Program-made: the position numbers and the translations under genes | Notes under the pieces: generated by a model | Told to the model about the DNA's origin: nothing | Seen by the model: the letters and a program-made list of their open reading frames with translations, nothing else | Database searches by the model: none | Source: Buxus sempervirens | Lineage: Eukaryota; Streptophyta; Magnoliopsida; Buxales; Buxaceae | Assembly: GCA_947561395.2 (NCBI GenBank) | Contig: OX387182.1 | Location: forward strand, 53,467,283 to 53,531,282 | Direction: 5' to 3' | Length of the DNA: 64,000 nucleotides | Shown here: one piece after another, positions 1 to 9,647 of the stretch | Numbering within the stretch: position 1 is the first letter of the stretch | Layout of the letters: every line of letters starts with the position of its first letter

Positions 1-1185
1 ATTAAGTCCTCATTTATAGTTTCTATCCTTGTCTTACCACAGCTGGTTTTTATTTACTTGATGTTTGTGCTTATGTGAGATGCGCTCTCTTGCTTGCCCT
101 TTTGAATACATGCTTGAATCCTTCCCCACCCTAGTAGCATACTAGGTCATTCACACACATTACCATCTTCTCCTACATGAATTAAAACCTGGATACTTGC
201 TGCCCCCATGTGTAGTGTATGTGGAGCCATGAATTGCATTGCTCAGGATTAAGGCATGAGTTGAGCTCCTGGTTAAGGGACTCATGAAACTTGCTTACTT
301 GCTTTGTGATGTGTTGAGAAACCAAGAGAGGGACTCCATGGTCCCTGTCAAGCATTGTGCATAACCCAAAGATGGGGAAAGGCAGCCCCAAGGCTCCCCC
401 TTTCTTTCTTTGATTAAGAAACTCCAAAAAAGAGACCAAAGAGGGGTCTTCCCCCTCCACTGAACCACTGTCGGCCTACGCAAGGGCCCACACAACTGCT
501 AGAACACCACAAAGGGCCTAGGAAGTCAAAGCCCCAAAGAAAATTGCCTTTTGGATTTTTCTGGGCCGAAACCGCATACACAAAGCGGTTTGGCTCAAAC
601 CGCACGTTATGTGCAATTCGAGCCAAATCGCACCTGTTCTGCGGTTATGCCCAGTAAACCCACAGATCTCATGTAAATAAGCAACCCTCAAACCAAATAA
701 CCAAATCCAATAAGCTGGGTTATCCGACATAACCCCAAATGGGAATTGGGCTTGACCTAAGCCCTTTTTGATATCCAATGGGCCTTCCAACGGGGCCCAC
801 ATCAGACCCACATCACTTGGATAAATTGATAAAAATCAATTAAAATAAAAGGGACCCACACCTCTGAAGGTCCCATTCAGACTTAATAAAGTGAGCATGC
901 TGGTGTAGGACATAAGGGTGAGTTGAACCAAAGTTGACTCGAACCAGGGAAGCACATGGGACCCGTCAACCGACGGGGCGGACCGGGGTGTCTACGGACT
1001 TCCCCGGACCGTAATCGAGACCTTAACTAGAATCTCAAGCCGCAAACCAAAGCAGATATCCTTAGGGCACCCAGGTGTCTGCCTGCACCCCGTCAGGCAG
1101 TGGTTACTCCTTATACCCCCATTCCTTCGCACCTTTCATCGCGTGGGTCCCCTTGCGTCGCGAGTCTCATCACGACGTGCGCACG
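1..1185 (+). repeat. Ogre-type LTR, family A, terminal part (truncated by window start)
   Basis: The right part, about 605-1185, matches the reverse complement of the family-A solo LTR at 51082-51610, including the conserved block around 960-1110 (GGACCCGTC..., GTGTCTACGGACTTCC, CACCCAGGTGTCTGCC). The end near 1185 (CACGACGTGCGCAC) corresponds to the CACGACGTGCACACA terminus of the other copy. The element therefore reads on the plus strand and its start lies left of the window. Positions 1-600 could not be aligned with confidence to the other copy. They contain AACCGC/GCGGTT inverted repeats at 569-655. The PBS-like decoy seen in the other Ogre LTRs is decayed here to TGGTTACTCC (about 1112-1121). 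No coding potential is supported. Confidence 0.75.
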
Positions 1186-1640
1186 GCTTTTTTCTTTTAA
1201 CATAAGGGAGAATAGTCAAGGTCATATGCTGGGATCATTTTAACTTAAGATAGACAAGAGTAAATCAATGATTGCCCATCCACACACTCACTAAAAAAAA
1301 ATTTAAGCTTGCTTAATTGTATTTGGTGTGTGTAAGTGATATACAAAACACAAAAAGAAATGAGTTAAATGCTTGTGTCTTTATATGAAACTATTGAAGA
1401 AGATTTTGTAAAACAATCCTTTAAGAGCTATAGGTTCCCAAAATATAAAAAATTTATTGTTTCACAAAATATACGTATCCTATATTTGACAAATGTCAAG
1501 GCAAAAACACATACTAAAAACAAAAACAAAACTAAACAGAAACAAACAAACAAAAAAAATAGACAAGAATAAACAAAAATATGCATGCTTAAGAAAAAAA
1601 AAATATGCGTGAAAACACCCTAAGGCATGCCACAAGGTCC
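1186..1640. other. Non-coding remnant between the LTR and copia pol
   Basis: AT-rich sequence following the copia stop codon (TAA at 1643-1641, minus strand). By position it is the 3' untranslated region, and possibly part of the 3' LTR, of the minus-strand copia element. I see no clear polypurine tract or LTR boundary. A short open frame at 1369-1572 is low-complexity and Lys/Asn-rich and is not believed. Confidence 0.5.
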
Positions 1641-4600
1641 TTAAGGAAGAGGACCAATACCAATAGCTTTCCTAAGAAACTCAAACTTAAGAGCATCGAA
1701 AGGTTTGGTAAATAGGTCAGCTCATTGGTTTTCAGATGAGATGTGTTCTAAAGATATCACATGATCTTTAACCAACTCTCGAATAAAGTGATGTCTTATA
1801 TCAATGTGCTTTGTTTGAGAGTGCTGAACAGGATTTTTGGAAATGTTGATTGCACTTGTATTATCACAATACAAGACAATAGTCCCCTGTTCTATCCCAT
1901 AATCACTCAACATTTGCTTCAACCAAAGCAATTGAGTGCAACAACTACCAGCAGCAATATACTCAACTTCAGGTATGGACAAGGATATAGAATTTTGCTT
2001 TTTACTCATCTAAGCTACTAAATTGTTTCCAACATAAAAACAACCTCCGATGGTGCTCTTCCTATCATCTACATTTCTAGCCCAATCGGCATCAAAATAG
2101 CCTACTATAATTGCAGAAGTGTCTCTAGAGAACCAAATACAATGATCAACTATGCCATTCACATATCGTATTATACGTTTAATGGTGGACAAGTGAGACT
2201 CTCTAGGATCTGCTTGAAACCTTGCACAAACACCTACACTAAAGGCAATATCAGGCCTACTAGCTGTAAGGTGGAGAAAACTACCTATCATGTTTCTATA
2301 AAGAGTGTGTTTTACACTCTTTTTAGACAAATCAGTACTCAACTTCAAAGTAGTGCTCATGGGTGTTCTTGTATGTTTCTTTCTATCCAATCCAAACCTC
2401 TTCACAAGGTCTTTGGCATACTTAGATTGAGAAATAAATATCTTATCTAAAGATTGTGAAATCTGAAGACCTAAGAAGAAATTAAGCTCAGCTACCACAC
2501 TCATCTCAAATTCATGTTTCATTGCATCTGCAAAATTTAAAGTAAGAGATTCAATAGGTGAACCAAACTCAATATCATCAACATAGATTTGTGCAACAGT
2601 AAAACTATCCTCATCCTTCCTAATGAAAAGAGTTCTATCAGCTCCTCCTCTTGTAAAATTGTGATTTAAGAGATAAGCTGTAAGTCTCTCATACCAAGCT
2701 CTAGAAGCTTGTTCCAATCCATACAAGGCTTTCTTAAGCCTAAACACATGATGAGGAAGCTTGGGATCAACAAACCCCTTGGGTTGTTCAACATATACTT
2801 CTTCATGAAGTATCCCATTCATAAAAGCACTTTTCATATCCATTTGATACAATTTAAAACCCAAGTGACAAGCAATAGCTAGCAAAATCCTAATTGATTC
2901 AAGCCTAGCTACAAGAGCAAAGGTTTCATCAAAATCAATACCCTTAACTTGGGTATATCCCTGTGCCACCAATCTAGCATTATTTCTCATAATAATACCA
3001 TGTTCATCAGATTTATTTTTGAAAATCCATTGGGTACCAATGACATTGTGATTGTCAGGTCTAGGAACAAGATGCCACACATCATTCCTAATGAATTGAT
3101 TTAGTTCATCATGCATGGAATTAATCCAGCACTCATCAGTAAGTGCTTCATCTATCTTCTTGGGTTCAAGTTTTGACACATAAGAAGTATAAGACATTTG
3201 ATTTAACACTTTTCTATGTAGTCTCATTCCCTCAATCAAATCACCAATTAAAAGCTCTTTGGAATGATTTAACTTGACTCTAGAAGAAGGTTATTTTGTA
3301 GGAACAAGTGAAGAAAGTGAACTCTCTATAGATGTAGAAGGAGTGGTTCCTGCAGATTTTGAAGGTGTGGAACCTCCAGATTTAGAAGAGGTAGACTCAG
3401 AAAACTTAGGAGTTTGAGTTTCAACATTCTGGTTATGTTCATTTAACTCAAAGATTGACTCCCCCTCAACATATGACTCACCAAAATTCTCATCCACCAC
3501 AACATTTATGGATTCCATAACAGTGTATGTACGTAAATTGTACACATGGTATGCCCTACATTTCTAGAGTAACCTAGGAAGATTCCTTCATCACTCTTAG
3601 CATCAAACTTGGCTAAATTTTTCCTATCTCTAAGAATAAAACACTTACTCCCAAAGATAGGGAAATATTTAACAGTGGGTTTTCTACCAAACCAAAGTTC
3701 ATAAGGAGTTCCAGTACTTCCTGGTCTCAAATACACTCTATTAATCACATGACAAGCTGTGTTAATAGCTTCACCCCAAAAATACATGGCCACACTCCTA
3801 GCATGAATCATTACTTGGGCCATCTCTTGAAGTACCCTGTTTTTCCTCTCAACTACTCCATTTTGTTGTGGAGTTATGGGTGTTGAGAACTATTGATGAA
3901 TACCCTCTTCAAGACAAAAACTTTCCAGGATTGAGTTCTCAAACTCTTTCCCATGGTCACTCCTAATCCTTCTAACTTTAGACCCTTTTTCATTTGAGAG
4001 TCTCCTACACAGGGACTTGATCAACACAGCTGCTTCTGATTTTTCTCTTAAAAATTCAACCATGTGAATCTATAGAAATCATCCACAACTACCAAAATGT
4101 ACCTCCTACCCCCTAGATTTCTGTCCTAGAAGGTCCTATAAGGTCCATATGCAACAACTCAAAAAGTCTGTGGGTTAAACATTCAAAAGTATTTTTGTTA
4201 CTTGTTCTAATTTGTTTTTCTAATTGACATGGCCCACATATAGTAGGATCAATTTTCACAAATTTGGGAATATCTCTAACAATTTCATGCTTCGACAAAT
4301 CAGTCAAGTTTTTGTAATTCAAATGTCTTAACCTTTGATGCCACAAATCATGCAAAACAATTTTTGTACTATTGCATACAAAATCAGAGTTAGGAACAAT
4401 CCCATAGCAATTATCAAGAGTTCTTTTACCTTGAAGCACACACAAGCCATTTGAATCAAACACAGAACACATGTTTTTAACAAATTTAACCTCAATGTTT
4501 GAATCACACAATTGACTTATGCTAATCAAATTGGCTTTCAAACCATCAACAAATAACACATCATTCAAAATAGGTAACACATGAATTTCAATAACACCCT

Positions 4601-4894
4601 TACCTACTATAGGAGCTTTGCCACCATCACCAAAAGTAACAGTTCCACAAGAATAATCCTCAAGTGATTTAAACAGAGACTTGTCACCACACATGTGATG
4701 GAGCAAGCACTATCCAAGTACCACATGAGACTATTTCTAGCCTTCAAAGCAACATGAACCACATTACAAATCAAATCACTTTTTCTTGCCCATAATTACT
4801 TGGGTTTAGAGGATTTCCTAGTCAAGGAGGCTAATTGTTGACTTATGGGTTTTTTCTGATATGAAAGCTCTTTGACTTGATTAGACAAATTCTC
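1641..4894 (-). pseudogene. Ty1/copia (SIRE/Maximus-like) pol remnant: integrase, reverse transcriptase, RNase H
   Basis: Reading on the minus strand there are, in order: a GAG-pre-integrase/HHCC zinc region (LWHQRLRHLN ... ICGPCQLEK, about 4390-4190); integrase with catalytic D (HMDLIGP, about 4125), D (SDHGKEFEN, about 3945) and E (NGVVERKNR, about 3862); a Ser/Thr-rich linker; reverse transcriptase (3239-2010, with [10 protein letters not shown] and YVDDIEFGS); and RNase H (SKKQNSISLSIPEVEYIAAG, YCDNTSA, TKHIDIRHHFI, 2009-1722), running to a TAA at 1643-1641. It is broken by in-frame stops (3293-3291, 2012-2010, and TGA at about 1724-1722) and by a frameshift between the integrase and linker frames (about 3506-3545). 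The SKKQNS...EYIAAGSCC RNase H block and the two-knuckle gag found upstream are typical of the SIRE/Maximus lineage; that placement is family knowledge. It is non-functional. The gag half lies at 6609-6989 and 16855-17797, separated by insertions. Confidence 0.9.
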
Positions 4895-4897
4895 TTG

Positions 4898-6221
4898 GGC
4901 CTCGATTGGTTCAATGAATTGGAATTGGAATTAAGAATTATAATTCCAATTCTAATTCATCAAGAATTGGAATTAGGTAGAATTGAAATTATTGTGATTG
5001 GATGGCAAAAGAATTGAAATTTGGAATTACAATTCCATGAAAAACTGATTTAAAATCCAATTCCACTTATTGGATGAACTTATGAAGAATTGATTTGTAT
5101 CATTCCCATGTTAATAATAACAACACAAGTGACTGGTTATCATGACATGGCATTATGTGTTGCCAACACTATCTCTAGGCAACCACCATTAAAGTTGGTT
5201 AAGTCATGGATTGTTTAAACAGAGAATGTGGATTTCTTTGGAGAAAAGACCGAGCTCCCCTTCAAAGCTAAAAGATGTTCTTCTTTTCCTATGGTAAGTT
5301 CTCTATGGACATGATGAAAGCTTTATATGTATTGTATAATGCAGACATGAAATTATAACTTCGACTAGGGGATAGATTCGGTAGTTCTTGCTCCTCTTTT
5401 TGTTTGATTGGATAGTCTCAAGATTGCACTGACAGAGATACACTTATCAAAGCATTGAATGAATGTTACTTGACCGTAACAAAGTTGGTTGGCTAGGAAA
5501 AAAGGAAAATGGTAAAGTAGACAAGGGATCATTAAATGCCAACTGTAGCAGGTGTATTTCATTAATTAGTTGTACTAAGAACCTACTCCACTAGATTTCA
5601 TGGATAGCCATCCATGAAAAAACAGGGGAAAAAAACAACAGGACTCGTGACTGTTATGAAAGTTAAACAACAAGGGAAAAAAACCCCAAGATGAAACAAT
5701 ACACAAAAAAAAAGCTTTAACTTCTCATCCCAAAGAGACGAAGAACAACAGAGAGGGCAAGAGACAAGAGGGAAGAAATGGAGCTTTTGGGATCCTCATT
5801 TAAATGCATTCGCTCAACTGCAACCAGGCGAACCGCAACACAAGTCATCAATTTCGGTATCTGACATCTATTTCTCTATCTATTGATTTATGATTTCTCT
5901 TTTTCCTCTCTTGCCTTTTATGATCTAAGTATGTTATTTCACGACCTTGTTAGGAGGATTTGATTTTTCATTGCATTTTACCTAAAGAGATTTGTTTTCT
6001 GATTCAATATCGTGAATCTATGTTTGGATTGCAAGGTAGGTGGAGAGGGATTTGGGGGTGAAGTTGGGAGCGATGCGACGGCGGAGACGTTTAGGTTGGA
6101 GGACTTGGCGAAGGTGACCTGGGCGTCCCAGAACTTGCTGGTGTTTCGAACCATTGAGATTGCATTGCCGAAGAAACGGTAGAGAGAGATCAAGGGAGGG
6201 AGGAAACGGAAGAGATAGAGA

Positions 6222-6266
<45 letters not shown>

Positions 6267-6605
6267 GAAGGGAGAAGATACGTACCAGTTTTTGTAACAC
6301 CAGCGAGGAAGAGGAGAACGAGATAGCCTCTGCAACAACAGCGAGGAAGAGTCGACAAGGTTTGGTAGCTTCTTTATCGAGTGTCTATCGTGTTTCTAAT
6401 TCTCCATCCAGTATCCCCGATTCTTCTCTATTTAGTAGGGAATTAGGTAACTCCAAAAATAACCTATAAGTTAATTCCACGGAATTAGGCTTCAATTCAA
6501 ATTCCAAATTCCAAATATTTAACCAATCATAAGAATTGGAATTGAGAACCCAATTCCAATTCTTATTCCAGTTCCACCCCCCAATTCCGCAAACTAATCG
6601 AGGCC
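4898..6605. mobile_element. Tourist/PIF-Harbinger-like non-autonomous DNA element
   Basis: A 1708-bp insertion in the copia gag-pol. Its ends form an inverted repeat: GGCCTCGATTGGTT at 4898 and the complement of GGCCTCGATTAGTT at 6605. It is flanked by a 3-bp duplication TTG (4895-4897 and 6606-6608). Subterminal regions are rich in AATTGGAATT-like motifs in both orientations. The terminal motif and 3-bp TSD suggest the PIF/Harbinger (Tourist) superfamily, although the usual TSD there is TTA/TAA. No transposase is seen; short open frames around 5978-6358 are read through a microsatellite. Removing the element rejoins the copia reading region. Confidence 0.72.
6225..6258. repeat. (GA)17 microsatellite
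   Basis: An uninterrupted GA dinucleotide run inside the Tourist-like element, flanked by other purine-rich sequence (6181-6275). Confidence 0.95.
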
Positions 6606-6608
6606 TTG

Positions 6609-6989
6609 AGGTTTTCTAGGAAATCGTTTCCTAGAATTTTGAATTAAATCCCAACAATTTAGCCTAATATGTCCTTTAATACCACAAAAGTGACAAATGG
6701 GAATAAAGTTATTAGATTGAAATCCCTTTCGGGTTGACCCTTGGGTTTTGACCAATTGGACTGTTGAACTTGGTTCCTAGATTTATTTGTCTTACCCTTG
6801 GGTGAAGTAGACTTACTCTTTCCTCTGTAAAGATGTGGTCTTAGAAGAGGAAGGTGCATCCTTGTAGCCTAATCCTCTTTTATCAGTCCCTAATTGACAA
6901 ATCCGTAACATATTGTCCAAGTTGGTTGAACCTGTAGAAAGTTCTAAAGTTGGGTTTTTGTCTTTTCAAGTTCTACCTTAAGGGACTTA
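6609..6989 (-). pseudogene. Copia gag C-terminal fragment with a zinc knuckle
   Basis: On the minus strand this stretch encodes a CCHC knuckle, CHFCGIKGHIRLNC (about 6697-6650), preceded by a Lys/Ser/Gln-rich basic segment. It joins the copia gag at 16855-17797, from which it is separated by the Tekay insertion (6995-16849), to the integrase region left of the Tourist-like element. A second knuckle downstream of the first is consistent with SIRE/Maximus gag-pol organisation. Interrupted by stops; non-functional. Confidence 0.75.
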
Positions 6990-6994
6990 TTTTC
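6990..6994. other. Target-site duplication TTTTC (left) of the Tekay element
   Basis: TTTTC directly precedes the 5' LTR and is repeated at 16850-16854 directly after the 3' LTR. Confidence 0.95.
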
Positions 6995-7669
6995 TGTAAG
7001 ACCCTGAATTTTGTGAGTATTTATTTATTTATTTAGTTATTTATTCTGATGTATAAACTGTGTTTATCAGGTTATTTTGTGGTTTGAGGGCTTAGCCCAT
7101 ACTCATATGTATAGGCGTTATATAGCCAATTTTCCGAAAAATCGTAGTATTATCATTGGTATTATTAAGGTGTAGTTATGTGATTATTAACGTGAATAGA
7201 TGCTGAACATGTAGTATCTTCGGTGGGCGAGCATGCATAGGATCAAGGGGTTAAAAGGGTTGATCCACCGGCGTATACATCTCGCAAGGTAAGTGTTAAA
7301 TGAGCAAATAAGGGAAAGTAGGGTTTTTAGTTTTAAACGAAATACGCGTATACTTACGGAAACATTTTCGTTAAGTCTGGAGATCAGGCGAACTCGCGAT
7401 TTCGGCTGGAGTGGCGACTAGGGCTTCTGTTCGTGAAGAACCATAAATCGCAAGTGCTGGAAGAAGGAGTTCGGAGCTGAAATTCATTGGGTTATTTCTC
7501 TCTGCTCGAGAAGATTAGTTTCGGTAGACTTTTCATTCGCATGCGTGGCCGGAGAAATGATCGGCCGAGGTTTTACCATTCGAGAATAAGCACACTCAGG
7601 TGAGTAGCACTGTTTTACAACTGGGATTGTGTTTTTCTGTTTCTCTCGAGATTATTCTGATGCATGGGT

Positions 7670-7680
7670 TATATATAAAG
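7670..7680 (+). promoter_or_regulatory. Possible TATA box of the Tekay LTR
   Basis: TATATATAAAG, the best TATA-like match in the left third of the LTR, repeated in the 3' LTR (about 15047). If used, the CpG-dense array and the hairpin array would be transcribed into the RNA leader. Assignment is by motif only. Confidence 0.35.
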
Positions 7681-7904
7681 TGATTGTGTGAGTTTTCTGG
7701 GTTTTTCTGGTTTTCGGAAAGTTACATGAACAGAGTCTCCGGATTGAAATTATAATTGAAAATGAAAGTGTTTAGATTAATTTCAAATATGGTTGGGAAG
7801 TCTTCTGGGAGTATTAGGATTGTACTGGAGTAGTTACAGACCTTCACAAACCGGCCAGTCATGTAGATCTCAAAATAACAGAGAAATGAAAACCACAGGG
7901 GGTA

Positions 7905-8170
7905 TCCGCTCACCTCGCGCTCACCGGCGTTCACCTCGGAGGTAGGCGCCCCGTTAATAACGACCTACCGCCGATCCCGCGCCCACCTCGCGCTCATCTC
8001 GCGCGAAGTAGAAAACGAGGCGCCCATCTCGCGCGAATCTCGCGCCCACCTCACGCCCATCTCGCGCTCATCTCGCGCTCACCTAGCGTCGGGTGAGCGG
8101 CAGGTCGATTTTGCCCTTTTTCTTCACCGCCGACCGGCGCTCACCTCGCGCCCACCTCAATAGGTGAGCG
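7905..8170 (+). repeat. CpG-dense GCGCYCAYCTC repeat array in the Tekay LTR
   Basis: An irregular array of 11-12-bp units around GCGCTCACCTC / GCGCCCATCTC. It is interrupted by AAAACGAGGCGCC and by GGTGAGCGGCAGGTCG / GGTGAGCGGCAGACC segments that are inverted relative to the units. The same array is in the 3' LTR (15271-15535) and in the solo LTR (about 53030-53290, inverted). CpG density is far above the surrounding AT-rich LTR, where decay to TG/CA would be expected. Confidence 0.85.
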
Positions 8171-8783
8171 GCAGACCTATTTTGCTTACCGAAATGGAAT
8201 TTCTGATTTGACCAAGAGTATTTGCATTACTTAGGGGTTAAACCACTTCACTATTCACTTGGTTAGGAACCTGGGAAACCATTTTGCCTATGAAATTAAT
8301 AGAGGAAAAATTTGTGAACATCTTATGAGTTTTAAGTTGAGTTTAGGTTGCTTATGAGTATTGTGTCGGACACCAAACTAGTAAGAGTTACCAGTTACTT
8401 TTCCTTGTTCTATACACTGTTTTGATTGAGAAGTTCTTGTATTTCTGGTTTCACTTGTTGGAAACGTTATACGTATTGAAAGGTTTTCTTTGGTATGAAT
8501 GGATTGAGTTTTACTTTCATATGACTTGTGTTATGGAAATGAGAAAATACTGAATGTACTTGAGGTACTGCTTGGTCCAGAGGGACAGGTGATGAATTGC
8601 GATGAGTTCTTACATGATGTGGAATGAATGGTTTTGTTTTGATATTGAAATCGAGATTATACGATGTTTACTGTTTTGGTCTAGCTTGTCCTGGATCCAG
8701 ATGTTTAAGCTTAGTAATGTGATGTTATTGTTGGTTGTTGGAATTGCATGGCCTTGTGTGTTGCCACGACCGGTGTAGAGCAG

Positions 8784-8903
8784 CCAGAAACCCTGAGTAG
8801 GCCTGGTTGTCAATGCAGAAACCCGGGGAGTAGGCCTGCATTGGATGACGAAACCCTGAGTAGGCCGTCATTTTAGAGTATCCGAAACCCTGAGTAGGCC
8901 GGA
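8784..8903 (+). repeat. Four-unit hairpin array with constant loop and unit-specific stems
   Basis: Four inverted repeats share the loop AAACCCTGAGTAGGC (one unit has AAACCCGGGGAGTAGGC). Stems: CCAG/CTGG (8784-8806), AATGCAG/CTGCATT (8812-8842), ATGACG/CGTCAT (8845-8871), TCCG/CGGA (8881-8903). Present also at about 16140-16259 (3' LTR, with one stem base changed, CGTCAT to CATCAT) and at 52307-52426 (solo LTR, inverted). Confidence 0.93.
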
Positions 8904-9497
8904 ACTGTGTACATGGAGGTGTGGAGTGTCTACTTGGCATGTTTAATTTATCAACCAAACGATAGTCATGACATTGACCAATCGATGTGTTATTGTATTT
9001 AACTGAGATGTGATTTGTTTGATTTGAACTTGGGAAATTGATGTTGGTTGTTTAAACGTATTGTAGTGTTGTCGATGCATAGTTTTAAAATGTGATTCAA
9101 CTATTTCTGCATGCATGTGCTACTCGCTGAGATATTCGTATGTCACTCTGTTATTGTTCTATTTTTGTCAGATACTCGTGGTGAGGCGATTACTGGGGTA
9201 GATCCTGCTGAGGCATATAGGGAGGAAGACTACTATTACCTTCCTTAGACTTGTAGGTTATCTGTTCCGAATTTGAGAACTTGAATTAATTGAGATGTAT
9301 TAAAGAAATTGGGGATGAACCATATGATTTCAGTTCAGTTTAAATGTTACAATTTTGCATAAATGGAAATGTGCACTCTGTTAGGTTATAGATGTATGAT
9401 TATCCAGCGATCATAAATTGATTAACGATCCTTGCCTAACCTCCGTGAGACGTGTTATATCTTTAATGAACAACACGGATCCGGGGCGTTACAGAGA

Positions 9498-9510
9498 TGG
9501 TATCAGAGCC
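9498..9510 (+). other. Primer-binding site (initiator tRNA-Met type)
   Basis: TGGTATCAGAGCC, four bases after the 5' LTR, is the canonical PBS complementary to the 3' end of plant initiator tRNA-Met, as used by chromoviruses. Confidence 0.95.
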
Positions 9511-9647
9511 TTAAGCTGGAAAAATTTGAGGTTTAGGTAGTATGACCATAGAAAACCCTGGGGAAATGTTGTGCGTACGCTAGATAGGACCATGAGGATT
9601 AGACGAGAGTTCTTAACTAATGTTGTATTTTGTGCTTACAGGTATAC

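Larger units (their letters stand above)
6995..9493 (+). repeat. 5' LTR of the Tekay-type element
   Basis: Starts TGTAAGACCCTGAATTTTG and ends GGATCCGGGGCGTTACA (5-bp terminal inverted repeat TGTAA/TTACA). It is 2499 bp. Internal features: a possible TATA box (TATATATAAAG, 7670-7680), a CpG-dense CACCTCGCGC-type repeat array (7905-8170) and a four-unit hairpin array (8784-8903). It carries one more 11-bp array unit (TCTCGCGCTCA) than the 3' LTR. Confidence 0.96.

Noticed and set aside
182-811. Minus-strand ORFs of 66-97 aa near the window start
   Set aside because: Located in an Ogre-type LTR, overlapping in several frames, with no recognisable domain.
5978-6358. Ser/Leu-rich ORFs of 106-126 aa
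   Set aside because: Read through the GA microsatellite of the Tourist-like element; low complexity only.
9630-9647. Upstream extension of the Tekay ORF (start at 9630)
   Set aside because: It would begin with TTG; the first ATG is at 9648, in the usual context for Tekay Gag. A CTTACAG/GT sequence here looks like a splice acceptor but nothing else supports an intron.
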